This document shows positions 1 through 11,278 of a stretch of 64,000 nucleotides of DNA, in pieces. Source of the DNA: Tunturiibacter empetritectus (GTDB lineage Bacteria > Acidobacteriota > Terriglobia > Terriglobales > Acidobacteriaceae); contig NZ_JACCCU010000002.1 of NCBI RefSeq assembly GCF_013410875.1, positions 682,001 through 746,000 on the forward strand, given 5' to 3'. A program made the translations under genes and the position numbers. How positions within the stretch are numbered: position 1 is the first letter of the stretch; every line of letters starts with the position of its first letter. Below the pieces are notes generated by a model. It made no database searches. It worked only from the letters and a program-made list of their open reading frames with translations, and had not been told where the DNA came from.

Positions 1-2
1 AC

Positions 3-362
3 AAGACCGTCAACGTCGCCGTCGAGTCACCCGACCACGAGTCCATGCTCAACTGGTACAAACGTCTCATCGAGCTACGCCGCACCAACCCAGCCCTCTA
101 CGCAGGCAGCATGACCGTCCTCAATCCCAACGAAGAGGTCCTCTCCTACCTGCGCCAAGGGCCACCCGGCAAACCCTCTGTCCTCGTAGCGCTCAACTTC
201 TCCGGCAAACCCCAAACTCTGAAATACGACTATGCCGCGTTAGGCCTCACCAAAGGCGCAACCGCCACCCTCGAAACCAACGACCCCGTCATCAATCACG
301 CCCCACTCACTAAGCCCGTCACCCTCGCACCGTACGCCACCTGGATCGCAGAGGTCCAGTAA
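3..362 (+). CDS. GH13 alpha-amylase family glycosidase, C-terminal fragment
   Basis: This is the 3' end of a glycoside hydrolase cut by the window start. The frame is open from base 3 and ends at TAA 360-362, leaving about 119 residues. The segment WYKRLIELRRTNPAL is the helix that closes the barrel in oligo-1,6-glucosidase, alpha-glucosidase and trehalose-synthase-like GH13 enzymes. It is followed by a small all-beta C-terminal domain (VLVALNFSG, then ATWIAEVQ at the end). The catalytic residues lie outside the window, so substrate and activity cannot be told. The gene converges on the methyltransferase on the other strand with only 16 bp between them. Confidence 0.8.
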   Translation, partial: KTVNVAVESPDHESMLNWYKRLIELRRTNPALYAGSMTVLNPNEEVLSYLRQGPPGKPSVLVALNFSGKPQTLKYDYAALGLTKGATATLETNDPVINHAPLTKPVTLAPYATWIAEVQ

Positions 363-378
363 ACACTGGCCGATCATC

Positions 379-1185
379 TCACGATTCCTTAATCGCAAAG
401 TACAGATACCTCAGTAGGCGCTTTTCGCCCGTTAGGGTATGTACGCAGGAAAGGAACCGCTGCAGCCCCTCGAAGTTGATATCGCCTTCCGCTGCGACCA
501 GTTCCTCTTTCCTTTTCTCCCGTGCATCATGCCACTGTTTCGCCACCCGAGATGCACTCTCGGTTGTGTCGGTTACGCGGATCCGGCGAAACCCTGCTCG
601 CTCGAGGAGTCGTTCATTCTCTCCGGGCGGACTGTACACATAAAAACCAATCGAGCTGCGCGTGGCGATCTCTTCGTTGGAAAGCAATCCGCCAACTATC
701 AGAGCGTCGCTGAACAGCATCCGTCCGCCGGGCTTCAGTATGCGAAACATCTCAGCCAGCACCTCGGGACGTCCTGGAAGATGGCACAAAACGTCATTCG
801 AGAACACAGCGTCAAAGCTGTCGTCGTCAAAAGGCAGATTTTTCGAAGCGTCACACTGCTCAAAACGGGCCATTGAACCAAGGCCTCTTGCCAGCGCAAG
901 TTGGTTCGCATTGCGAACTCCCAATGGATTGATATCTAACCCGACGAGACGGCAGCCCACCTTTTCCGCAAGGTGCAACGCATAGCCACCCGAACCGAAC
1001 CCCACTTCCAGCACAAACGAATCGGGTCTCAGGTCCAGCAGTTGGGGGATTTCGTTGGATTCTTCCGTTGTAACCCAGCTTGTTTGCCCAAAATCCTCGC
1101 CGTAGGTCTCGATGCGCACATGTCGGTACGTATCCGACACATAATTTCCATATGCACTGTCATAGAGATCCACTTTCTGTGACAC
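379..1185 (-). CDS. SAM-dependent class I methyltransferase
   Basis: This is a 268-residue soluble methyltransferase of the Methyltransf_11 type. Motif I (VLEVGFGSGGYALHL, about residues 58-72) binds S-adenosylmethionine, the acidic end of the second strand is GLDINP, and the post-motif is FDAVFSNDVLCHLPG followed by LKPGGRMLFSD. The closest general resemblance is to small-molecule or sterol/ubiquinone-type C- or O-methyltransferases, but the acceptor cannot be read from the sequence. The chosen start is GTG at 1185, because an AGGAGG lies 9 bp upstream on the minus strand. It is transcribed alone, convergent with the glycosidase and divergent from the acetyltransferase. Confidence 0.8.
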   Translation of the reverse strand: MSQKVDLYDSAYGNYVSDTYRHVRIETYGEDFGQTSWVTTEESNEIPQLLDLRPDSFVLEVGFGSGGYALHLAEKVGCRLVGLDINPLGVRNANQLALARGLGSMARFEQCDASKNLPFDDDSFDAVFSNDVLCHLPGRPEVLAEMFRILKPGGRMLFSDALIVGGLLSNEEIATRSSIGFYVYSPPGENERLLERAGFRRIRVTDTTESASRVAKQWHDAREKRKEELVAAEGDINFEGLQRFLSCVHTLTGEKRLLRYLYFAIKES

Positions 1186-1377
1186 GTTAGAGATCCTCCT
1201 CAGCCTGTTTCTATTGGTGGATGAATTGGCTAACAGACTAGCAACCTACTTTGGAATTTTCAAAAAGACGTAAAGTCAAACGAGCCTGATTATGTACAAG
1301 CTGAGCTTGCTTCTGCTGGCCTATACGCTGAATGCTGCGCTGGTAGACTTCTCGCACAAAACTGGAGGCGTTTCACG

Positions 1378-2250
1378 ATGCCGTCGAAAGATACGTCTGT
1401 CGTTATCAGATCTGCCACAGCCGAAGATGCCGCAACCTGTGGGCAGATTGATTATGACGCCTTTACTGCCATCAGCTCTGCTCATGGTTTTCCACCCGAC
1501 TTCCCCCGACCTGAGATGGCGATACGTGCCATCTCCTCGATGTTTTCAGACCCCAACTGTTACTGCGTTGTGGCGGAGATCGACGGCCAGATCGTCGGCA
1601 GCAACGTCCTTGACGAGCGCTCCATCATCCGCGGCGTCGGACCCATTACGATCGACCCCGCGGTACAGAACAGGGGTGTCGGCCGTCTGCTGATGCAGGC
1701 CGTGATGAATCGCGCCCATGATCGCGGAGCCGCCGGAGTACGGTTGGTCCAGGCGGCCTTTCACAATCGCTCCCTCTCCCTCTATACCTCCTGCGGCTTC
1801 GACGTCCGTGAGCCGCTCTGCTGCCTGCAGGGACAGACTCGCGAGCGCAGCGTTCCCGGATGCCAGGTGCGGCCCGCTACTCCGACCGACGAAGATGCCT
1901 GCAACTCGCTCTCTCGCCGCGTTCATGGCTTCGATCGCGCCGTCGACCTGCAACAGGCCATCTCGCGAGGCACAGCCCTGGTCGTCGAACGAGAAGGGCG
2001 CGTTACCGGATACACAACCCATCTCGCCTTCTTTGGCCACTCATCATCGGAGACAAATCCGGATATGCAGGCGTTGATCGCTTCCGCAGACTCCTTTGCC
2101 GGTCCTGGAATCCTCGTCCCCTCTCGCAATAGCGCATTGTTGCGGTGGTGCCTGCAGAATGGTCTGCGAGTGGTTCAGCCCATGACGCTGATGAGCGTCG
2201 GGCTGTATAACGATCCCGCCGGCTCCTGGCTGCCGTCCATACTGTTCTAG
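1378..2250 (+). CDS. GNAT family N-acetyltransferase with two GNAT-like halves
   Basis: This is a 290-residue acetyl-CoA-dependent acyltransferase. The N-terminal half (about 8-140) is a canonical GNAT domain. Its acetyl-CoA binding segment reads VQNRGVGRLLMQAVM, preceded by strand GPITIDPA and followed by FHNRSLSLYTSCGFDV. The second half (about 150-285) has the look of a degenerate second GNAT-like domain, as in the Acetyltransf_18 architecture; this part is inference. GGAGG at 1364-1368 lies 9 bp before the ATG and fixes the start. The acceptor substrate is unknown. The gene stands alone and converges on the minus-strand glycosidase. Confidence 0.8.
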   Translation: MPSKDTSVVIRSATAEDAATCGQIDYDAFTAISSAHGFPPDFPRPEMAIRAISSMFSDPNCYCVVAEIDGQIVGSNVLDERSIIRGVGPITIDPAVQNRGVGRLLMQAVMNRAHDRGAAGVRLVQAAFHNRSLSLYTSCGFDVREPLCCLQGQTRERSVPGCQVRPATPTDEDACNSLSRRVHGFDRAVDLQQAISRGTALVVEREGRVTGYTTHLAFFGHSSSETNPDMQALIASADSFAGPGILVPSRNSALLRWCLQNGLRVVQPMTLMSVGLYNDPAGSWLPSILF

Positions 2251-2304
2251 TCTCCGCCCGGCACACTGTTCGATCCATCGAGAACGCTGGCGGCACGCAT
2301 ACCT

Positions 2305-4821
2305 TTACCAGCTCAAAGTCACAGCACTCTGCTGATACCCCGTACCCTGCGGAAACTTCACCACCAGCTTCTCCAACCCATCACCCTTGCCGGCTGCCGC
2401 ATCCACAATCGTTCCACCTTCAACGTGGAGATTCAGCTTGGCCACATTCCGCCGAACCGTCAGTTCGACGGTCGTGCCCGCCTGTCCCTCGAACTCCAGC
2501 TTCATCGAGTGCGCCTCCGAGACCTCGCTCAGCACCTTCATCTGCGCCGTCCGCGCTCCCGGCAGCGGCAACCCATGCGGCACTACAACCTCAACCGCCG
2601 GCAAAGCAAAGACCACCGACGAACCAGCTGCCGAAGCCCGCGAACCCTTCACCGTACTAGCCAGCCGAACCGTCGGGCCAGAGAGCGTACTCACCTTCAC
2701 CACCAGGCCACGCGCCTCACGCTGGTACTCCAGCGAGCAAATAGACGCACCCACATGAAGCCTATCGACAGCAGCATGGTCCCAGTCAGCAGGGAGATGC
2801 GGATCAAGATGAATGGAGTTTGCAAGCCCGTCCACATCGACACCAAACAGACCACGCAGCATCGGAGTAATCACCATCGCTGAAGACCAGAGCTGATGAC
2901 TCGTGCTGCGCCCGAAAGGCTGGAAGAACGTACCCGACAACAACTCCGTCACCGCGCCAAGATCCTGCGCCGTAGTCAGATCCGCATTTTGCATCAGGTG
3001 CGCGTACCCAGCCAGCGAATGTCCCGCACGGTACTCCGCCACCGACGCCCACCCGGTAAACAGAGGCCACACCGACCCCTGGTGATAGCTGATCGGATCA
3101 TAAAAAGGATCGCTCTCGGCGACATCCCGCAGGCCCCAGTCGGTAGAAAAATCGTGCGAAGCCCACCGCCGAAAGCTCGCCTGCGCATGAGCCAAACCTT
3201 CACCGCCGTCCCACCATGCAATCGCCGGATAGACCGTAGCAGCGCGGTCGAGCGACCCATCAGCGTTCCGGCTGAACGCATAAGCCTGCCGCGAAGCATC
3301 GTAGTACTCCGCCTCAATCTTCTTCGCTAACTCGACACCCCGCGCACCGGCAGAGTCAGCCGTTGCCTTGTCCTCCAGCAGCCCAGCCAGCTTCGCCATC
3401 GCAGCCGAAGCCTGCTGATCCAGCAGCGCAAGATAGATCTCCTGATGCGGCATCCCGGTCGGCCAGCTCTCCACCCATCCGGTCCCCTGAGAGTTGTCGT
3501 AGATCCCGTCACCATCGGTGTCATGGGTCGTCTCAAAACGCCACGCCTTCTCAACAGTCTCCCGATGCTTCCGAAGAAAATCGACATCGCCGCTGGTCCG
3601 TACGTAGTCCAGCATCGCCGTCAAAAGCAGCGGCGTCGAATCAGCAGCAGCGTAAGCGTAAGAGAAGTTCTTCCAGTCAAAGTAAGCCGCGGTCTGCGGA
3701 TACTCGTGCATGATCTTTCCATCCTCACGCTGCCGCTTCATCAGGAACTCAAGCTCGTCGCGGACCAACCCGAAGTCGCCGAAGCCATTCACGGCATAGA
3801 GTGTATACAAGCTGTCGCGCCCAAAGTACCAGCCAAATCCAGGCCTCGCCGAATCGCCCGACGAGTAATATCCCGCAACCAGACCAATCTCCCCACTTGG
3901 TTGCGCCTTCGCCCTCAACTGCTCAATTGACATCTCAGCCCAGGCGAAGTCATCGTTCAATCCAGCATCCGGAGTGCTAATCGCCGTCAGGCTGTCCCTC
4001 ATCCCGGCATATCGCGCCGCATGCTTCGCATACACCTGCGGCAGAGTAGCATTCAACCGCTCCAGCTTCCCCTGAAGCGCGGCATTCGTCGCCGTCTCCA
4101 CAGTATCTCCCATCGCCATCAGCAACGGGAAGTAGCGGTTCGTATCCCGCTTCGGATCGTAGTGCAGCTTCAGCTCCAGCGGGTAAACTCGCGGCTTCTC
4201 CTGATAGGGAGCCAGAATCCCCGGCTGAGTATTCGGCATCGCCACAGCTCCCGCGAGATTCGGGAAGTCGGTATGCAACACATAGAACCCGCCATCCTGC
4301 TGCTTCACCCACTCCGCCGACGGAACTCCCTGGCTGCGTTGTGGCCACATCGGCCGCATCTCCGGAGTAAAGCTGAAGGTCAAATCCATCGGCCTCGTCG
4401 AGTCGATCTGAAACATCACTACCGCGCCCGTCCCATCCTCCGCATCGTCTTGCGCAAACATGATCTGCCGTACCGTGAAGGCAATATGCGAATACGTAAT
4501 TACGGTGTGGTCGGGAGATACCTCGATCTCCGCCGCACCCGCATTTAGATCGATCGGCACTGAGTAGCCCTCTACCTCTGCTCGAATCGCTAAGTGGCTA
4601 AGCAGCTTGACTGGCAACACCCACGCTTCAAAAGTCCCCTCCTGCTGCCCCAGTATGACGCCGCGGGTCCCCGCCACGGTAAATGGCTTCCCGGTCTCAA
4701 CGTGACGTCGAATCGTCAGCGCGCCATCGGCCACAGGAAAAGCATCGACCGGCCGCAGAGCCCCTGTTTGCGCAGCCGCAATTCCCCCAAGCATGACCAC
4801 CCCGGCAAACGCAGCTCTCAT
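2305..4821 (-). CDS. exported amylo-alpha-1,6-glucosidase / six-hairpin glycosidase
   Basis: This protein of about 838 residues is related to the C-terminal (GH133-type, debranching) catalytic domain of glycogen debranching enzymes. It starts with a Sec-type signal (MRAAFAGVVMLGGIAAAQ). A beta-rich N-terminal domain (about 25-280) is followed by an (alpha/alpha)6 barrel. The barrel carries FGWYFGRDSLYTLYAV, FLMKRQREDGKIMHEYPQ, DTDGDGIYD and YHQGSVWPLFTGW, the pattern seen in GDE_C and MGH1-like enzymes. A beta-sandwich closes the protein. A GTG at 4833 is also in frame, but GGAGG lies 5 bp before the ATG at 4821. Its export suggests it acts on extracellular oligosaccharides. The exact linkage is not determinable. 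Confidence 0.78.
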   Translation of the reverse strand: MRAAFAGVVMLGGIAAAQTGALRPVDAFPVADGALTIRRHVETGKPFTVAGTRGVILGQQEGTFEAWVLPVKLLSHLAIRAEVEGYSVPIDLNAGAAEIEVSPDHTVITYSHIAFTVRQIMFAQDDAEDGTGAVVMFQIDSTRPMDLTFSFTPEMRPMWPQRSQGVPSAEWVKQQDGGFYVLHTDFPNLAGAVAMPNTQPGILAPYQEKPRVYPLELKLHYDPKRDTNRYFPLLMAMGDTVETATNAALQGKLERLNATLPQVYAKHAARYAGMRDSLTAISTPDAGLNDDFAWAEMSIEQLRAKAQPSGEIGLVAGYYSSGDSARPGFGWYFGRDSLYTLYAVNGFGDFGLVRDELEFLMKRQREDGKIMHEYPQTAAYFDWKNFSYAYAAADSTPLLLTAMLDYVRTSGDVDFLRKHRETVEKAWRFETTHDTDGDGIYDNSQGTGWVESWPTGMPHQEIYLALLDQQASAAMAKLAGLLEDKATADSAGARGVELAKKIEAEYYDASRQAYAFSRNADGSLDRAATVYPAIAWWDGGEGLAHAQASFRRWASHDFSTDWGLRDVAESDPFYDPISYHQGSVWPLFTGWASVAEYRAGHSLAGYAHLMQNADLTTAQDLGAVTELLSGTFFQPFGRSTSHQLWSSAMVITPMLRGLFGVDVDGLANSIHLDPHLPADWDHAAVDRLHVGASICSLEYQREARGLVVKVSTLSGPTVRLASTVKGSRASAAGSSVVFALPAVEVVVPHGLPLPGARTAQMKVLSEVSEAHSMKLEFEGQAGTTVELTVRRNVAKLNLHVEGGTIVDAAAGKGDGLEKLVVKFPQGTGYQQSAVTLSW

Positions 4822-4892
4822 CGGCCCCTCCACCTCAAAAGACCACCAGTCTACATGCTGCCGTGTTCTCTAACGACGATGCGACTGATAAG

Positions 4893-5486
4893 ATGCCGCA
4901 CATGCTTCGTAGATTCCTGTGCTCCCTCTCATTGCTGGCTATCGCGATCTCCTTCGGACACGCCGCATCTCCACTGGCCGGTCGATACCAGAAGGATTCA
5001 GCCACCATCGCTGAATCCAAGACCCTCACTGCGGCTGAAGCAGCAAAGTTCCTGCCCGCCACCGTCTTTTTCCGAGGTCAGAGCGCGCCTATTCAATCCA
5101 GAAACTCCAGCGGAGTGCAATTTGCGAAAGACGCGCTGCTTCTAGTCGCACTAGTGGATACCGCAGGCTACTCCAGTTCGGTGCAGGAGAAATATCAGGC
5201 CTATCTCATCACTGAGGCATCGATCGATATCGAAGGACACACGCTCAGGCCTGGAGCATACGGCTGCGGCTTTGTTGCTGGCAACACCTTCGTCGTGATG
5301 GACATCGGCGGCCACGATCTCTTCTCCGCCCCCACCACCAAAGACGCCACCCTCCACCGCCCGACTCCTCTACAGATCCTGACCGCGCCCAACGGCACCG
5401 GATATCGCCTTTATGGCGGTCGCGACTATGTCGACTTTACGCAGACGCCAGCTAAAACGACCAACCCCACTTCCCTCCATCCGTAA
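4893..5486 (+). CDS. exported protein of unknown function
   Basis: This is an unrecognised protein of about 195-198 residues. A signal peptide (MLRRFLCSLSLLAIAISFGH, then AASPLAG) is clear; ATG codons at 4893 and 4902 are both possible starts. The mature part carries a conserved-looking beta-rich core (ITEASIDIEGHTLRPGAYG, then VVMDIGGHDLFSAPT), comparable in style with small acidobacterial secreted proteins that begin this kind of cluster. It shows a loose resemblance to the protein at 19473-20000, since both pair a signal peptide with a 'PG/AGSYxxG' type strand. It lies 16 bp before the TPR protein on the same strand and is probably co-transcribed with it. Confidence 0.65.
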   Translation: MPHMLRRFLCSLSLLAIAISFGHAASPLAGRYQKDSATIAESKTLTAAEAAKFLPATVFFRGQSAPIQSRNSSGVQFAKDALLLVALVDTAGYSSSVQEKYQAYLITEASIDIEGHTLRPGAYGCGFVAGNTFVVMDIGGHDLFSAPTTKDATLHRPTPLQILTAPNGTGYRLYGGRDYVDFTQTPAKTTNPTSLHP

Positions 5487-5502
5487 TTACAATCGGGCTC
5501 AG

Positions 5503-7332
5503 ATGCAACTCTTTCCGACACGTCCGCTTCTGCGATGTATCGCCTTCGCGACGATGATTCCCCTGGCGCAGGCACAGACAAATTCCGCACCGGCAGCTTC
5601 GTCACAGACCCTTACAACCGACAGAGTGAAAGAGGCCGAAGAGGCATTTCGTGCCGGGTCCGCAGCCTATCTTAAAAACGATCTACTCTCCGCCCACATT
5701 CAGTTCGCAAAAGTCGTCAAATTAGCTCCTGAGGTCGCGGCTGGCCACAGCGCCTTTGGCACCGTACTACTTGCTGAGGGAGATCTCCCATACGCTGCCG
5801 ATCAACTCGAACAGGCGCATAAACTCGATCCGCAGAACTCAGATGCCACCCTTAACCTGGCGATCGCTTACTCTCAGCTACGGGAATACCAAAAATCAGT
5901 GCAGATGTTTCAGCTCTTCAACGAAACGAAGAGCGATGCAGTACAGGCACTCACGCCACAGGCCTCCATCGCCTACGCCGCCTCCCTCGCAGCAACGGGA
6001 GAGCCTGCCACCGCTCAAAAAAACTTGGAGGCAGCTCTCAATAGCTCCCCTGACAACGCTGCCCTGCACGATAGCCTGGGCACCGTCCTCGCGCAGCAGC
6101 AAACCTACAGTGACGCCACCGTTCAGTTTCAGCGTGCGATCTCACTGGAGCCATCGCTCGCATCCGCGCACTACCACCTCGGCTCCGTCTTTCTCAATCA
6201 AGGCAACCTTGCAGACGCAGTCAGCGAACTCACCAAAGCCAATGACATCTCTCAAGAAAACGTCGAATACATGCTGCAACTTGGTCGCGCCCTACGGGCG
6301 AACGAACAGGAAGAGAAGGCCCTCACCGTCCTTCGGCATGCGCTGCTTGTTGATCCTGCCTCGACAGACATCAAGTACGAACTCGCCCTTACCCTTCAGG
6401 CGAACGACAATCCCCGCGAAGCTATTCCACTCTTTCAACAGGTCGCCGCCGCCCGGCCGCAGGACTCTGCCGTACTCACAAACCTCGGACTCGCTCTTGT
6501 GCAGACAGGCGACGCCAAGGGCGCCATCCTCTTCTACCTTCGAGCTCTTGTACTGGATGAGAAAAATCCCACCCTGCGCCAAGACCTCGGCGTCGCCTAT
6601 CTTCAACAGAGCGATCTCAACCACGCCATAGAGCAGTTTCGTGCAGGCCTCCTGGTCGAACCCGACAACTCACATCTCCACTACGATCTTGGGCTGGCGT
6701 TGAAGTTGAAAGACGATCCAAACGCAGCGATCGCGGAGTTCGTACGCGCCGAACGACTCGATCCCAGGTTGCCTGATCCGCCTTACACACTCGGCGTACT
6801 CTACATGCAGCTCGGACGCTTCGCAGAGTCGCAGACCGAATTGGAGAATGTCACCACGCTGCGCCCCAACAACGGTGAGGCCTGGGCGCTGCTCGGCAAT
6901 GTTTATAAAAATAACAACGATCCCGAAAAGGCTGCAGCCGCCTTGAGACTTGCCATCGATCTTCTGCCCAACCAGCCCAGTCCACACATCAGCCTTGCCG
7001 CCATCCTCAGCCAGCAGGGAGACTCTGAAGGCGCTGCAGCCGAACGGAAAAAAGCCGCATCCCTCAGCCGTATCGCTGTCAGCCGCCAGCGTGCCAACTT
7101 TGCCCTCGATAGCGGCAAGGCTCTGCTCAAGCAAGGTCAGATTGCCGAGGCAATCGCACAGTTGCAATCCGCAGTCGATGCAGATCCGAACTACAGCGAG
7201 CCTCACTCCGTTTTGGCCGACGCTCTCGACAGGCAGGGACGAAGCGCTGATGCCGCGCTAGAGCGACAGAAAGCAAAAAAACTTCTCGCGAATACTTCCA
7301 CCCCAGGCGAGGCACCTTCCGCTCGCCCATAG
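5503..7332 (+). CDS. exported tetratricopeptide-repeat protein
   Basis: This protein of about 609 residues is made almost entirely of TPR units. At least twelve 34-residue repeats run from about residue 40 to 600, with the usual signatures (ALLGNVYKNNNDPEKAAAAL, LGLALVQTGDAKGAILFYL, and LGSVFLNQGNLADAVSEL). The N terminus MQLFPTRPLLRCIAFATMI ends in ALAQAQ-like signal-peptidase context, so the solenoid should sit in the periplasm. The ATG at 5503 is preferred over the upstream in-frame ATG at 5413, which would overlap the preceding gene by 74 bp. TPR solenoids mediate protein-protein contacts. Its place before three FG-GAP/ASPIC genes and a TPR-cytochrome suggests a scaffold for that set, which is inference. 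Confidence 0.82.
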   Translation: MQLFPTRPLLRCIAFATMIPLAQAQTNSAPAASSQTLTTDRVKEAEEAFRAGSAAYLKNDLLSAHIQFAKVVKLAPEVAAGHSAFGTVLLAEGDLPYAADQLEQAHKLDPQNSDATLNLAIAYSQLREYQKSVQMFQLFNETKSDAVQALTPQASIAYAASLAATGEPATAQKNLEAALNSSPDNAALHDSLGTVLAQQQTYSDATVQFQRAISLEPSLASAHYHLGSVFLNQGNLADAVSELTKANDISQENVEYMLQLGRALRANEQEEKALTVLRHALLVDPASTDIKYELALTLQANDNPREAIPLFQQVAAARPQDSAVLTNLGLALVQTGDAKGAILFYLRALVLDEKNPTLRQDLGVAYLQQSDLNHAIEQFRAGLLVEPDNSHLHYDLGLALKLKDDPNAAIAEFVRAERLDPRLPDPPYTLGVLYMQLGRFAESQTELENVTTLRPNNGEAWALLGNVYKNNNDPEKAAAALRLAIDLLPNQPSPHISLAAILSQQGDSEGAAAERKKAASLSRIAVSRQRANFALDSGKALLKQGQIAEAIAQLQSAVDADPNYSEPHSVLADALDRQGRSADAALERQKAKKLLANTSTPGEAPSARP

Positions 7333-7502
7333 AATCGACACTACGGTACTCACAAGCGTTTGTTGCCTTAGCACGTAAAGATTCTCTACACCGCGCACAG
7401 ATTTCAAGACTCTTTCAATCGTCTTCGATTTTGTGATTACAATTACCACGGCGAAGAGAGCCTCGAACGCCAGTACCGGGCCATTGTCTCAGGAGCATCC
7501 AT

Positions 7503-9388
<1,886 letters not shown>

Positions 9389-9392
<4 letters not shown>

Positions 9393-11125
9393 AGCTTAGC
9401 TCCTTTCTTCGAACCGCGGCCATCTTCTTCTTTGCGGCGACCGCATTCGGAGAGCAGCAGCCCTATCCGCCAACGACCGATCATCCTCCCCCCGCTTGGT
9501 TTGTGGATGTCGCCTTGAAGGCTGGCATCACTGTTCGCGATGTCAACGGAAGCGTCGAATCCAAGCGTTACATCATCGAGGCTACCGGCTCCGGCGTCGC
9601 CATTCTCGACTACGACAACGACGGCTGGCCCGACATCTTTCTCGTCAACGGCACGAACCTGCCCGGCACAACCTCTGCAGCCGGCCAGGCAAAGCCAACC
9701 AATCATCTCTTCCACAACAATCGCGACGGAACCTTCACCGACGTCACCGTAAAGGCAGGCCTGGTCTCCACTGGATGGGGGCAAGGAGCATGCGTTGGAG
9801 ACTATGACAACGACGGATTCGACGACATCTACGTCACCGGCTACGGCAAAAACCGCCTCTTCCACAACCAGGGCAATGGAACCTTCAAAGAGGTAGCCGA
9901 GCAGGCAGGCGTCGCCGGCACAGGCAAGGAGTGGGGCACCGGCTGCGCCTTCGTCGATTACGATCGCGACGGCAAGCTGGACCTGGCCGTCGCCAACTAC
10001 GTGCACTTCGATCTTGCCCGCACTCCAACACCGGGCCAAACCTCAGGATGCATCTGGAAGGGAGTGCCCGTCATGTGCGGTCCACGCGGCCTCGAGAGCG
10101 CACCGAACATCCTCTACCACAACCTTGGCGGCGGAAAGTTCGAAGACGTCAGCAAGCCCAGTGGATTCGAACGAACACAAGGCCACTACTGCTTCTCCAT
10201 CACCACGCTCGACTACGACGACGATGGCTGGCCCGATCTCTACGTCGCCTGCGACTCCACACCCGCCATCCTCTATCGAAACAACCACGACGGCACCTTC
10301 AAGGACACTGCCGCCGACGCCGGCGTAGCCTTCAACGAAGACGGCCGCGAACAGGCCGGGATGGGATCAACCACGGCCGACTACGACGGCGACGGCAGAC
10401 TCGACCTCTTCAAAACCAACTTCTCCGACGACACCTCCACCCTCTATCGCAACAATGGCGACGGCACCTATACCGACATGACCTTCGCCGCAGGGCTTGG
10501 CATCAACACCGATGCCCTCGGCTGGGGCGCCATGTTCGCCGATGTCGACAACGACGGCTGGCCCGACCTTCTCGTTGCGAACGGCCACGTCTATCCCGAG
10601 GTCGACTCCGCCAAACTAGGTTCGTCCTATCGCGAGCCTCGCCTCCTCTACTACAACCTGGGCAACGGAAAGTTCCGCGACATCAGCAAGACCTCCGGCC
10701 CCGGGCTCGTCGACCCACGCTCCAGCCGTGGCCTTGCCATCGCGGACCTCTTCAACGACGGACGCCTCGAAGCCGTGATTAACAACCTGAGCGATCGTCC
10801 AATGCTTTTAGTCAACCTCGCGAGGAATCAGAACCACTGGCTCGGCCTTCATCTCAGAGGTACATCCTCCAACCGTGATGCCATTGGCGCGCGCGTAACC
10901 CTGAAATCCGCAAAGCGCCTCTGGGTAGACGAGGTTCGTAGCGGCTCCAGTTACAACTCGTCAAGCGATCTCCGTCTCCACTTTGGCCTCGGCACGGAGA
11001 CGCACCTCACGAGCATTCAAATTCGCTGGCCCAACGGCCAGATGGAGATCTTTGACCCTCCCGCGTCGGTGGATCGCATGATCGACCTGACCGAGGGAGA
11101 TGGCCGGGTGCCATCGGCAAATTAA
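9389..11125 (+). CDS. FG-GAP/ASPIC-UnbV (CRTAC1-like) protein B
   Basis: This 578-residue paralogue of the upstream gene is coupled to it by an ATGA overlap at 9389-9392. The signal peptide is Sec-like (MKLSSFLRTAAIFFFAATAF), without the twin arginine of paralogue A. Seven Asp-rich propeller loops are visible (LDYDNDGWPDIFLVNG, GDYDNDGFDDIYVTGYG, VDYDRDGKLDLAVANY, LDYDDDGWPDLYVACDS, ADYDGDGRLDLFKTNF, ADVDNDGWPDLLVANG, ADLFNDGRLEAVINN). They are followed by an ASPIC domain (DEVRSGSSYNSSSDLRLHFG, IQIRWPNG). The conserved insert CGPRGLES between blades 3 and 4 is shared by all three paralogues and contributes one of a recurring cysteine pair. Confidence 0.88.
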
Positions 11126-11278
11126 AAACAGCGATAGTGCAAAACAGTGCTCTCAACCCACTCTTTCGGGGTCTATGGTAGACATGATGCTGCATCAACC
11201 ATCCGGCAAACCGATGCAGAGACGAAGGACTTAGCTTCTCCTGCGAATTCGAAACTGGAAGACTATAAGGACACGCTC

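Noticed and set aside
1292..1377. short hydrophobic peptide frame before the acetyltransferase
   Set aside because: It continues out of frame through the GNAT gene and has no separate stop or ribosome site; it is most likely a leader region without coding role.
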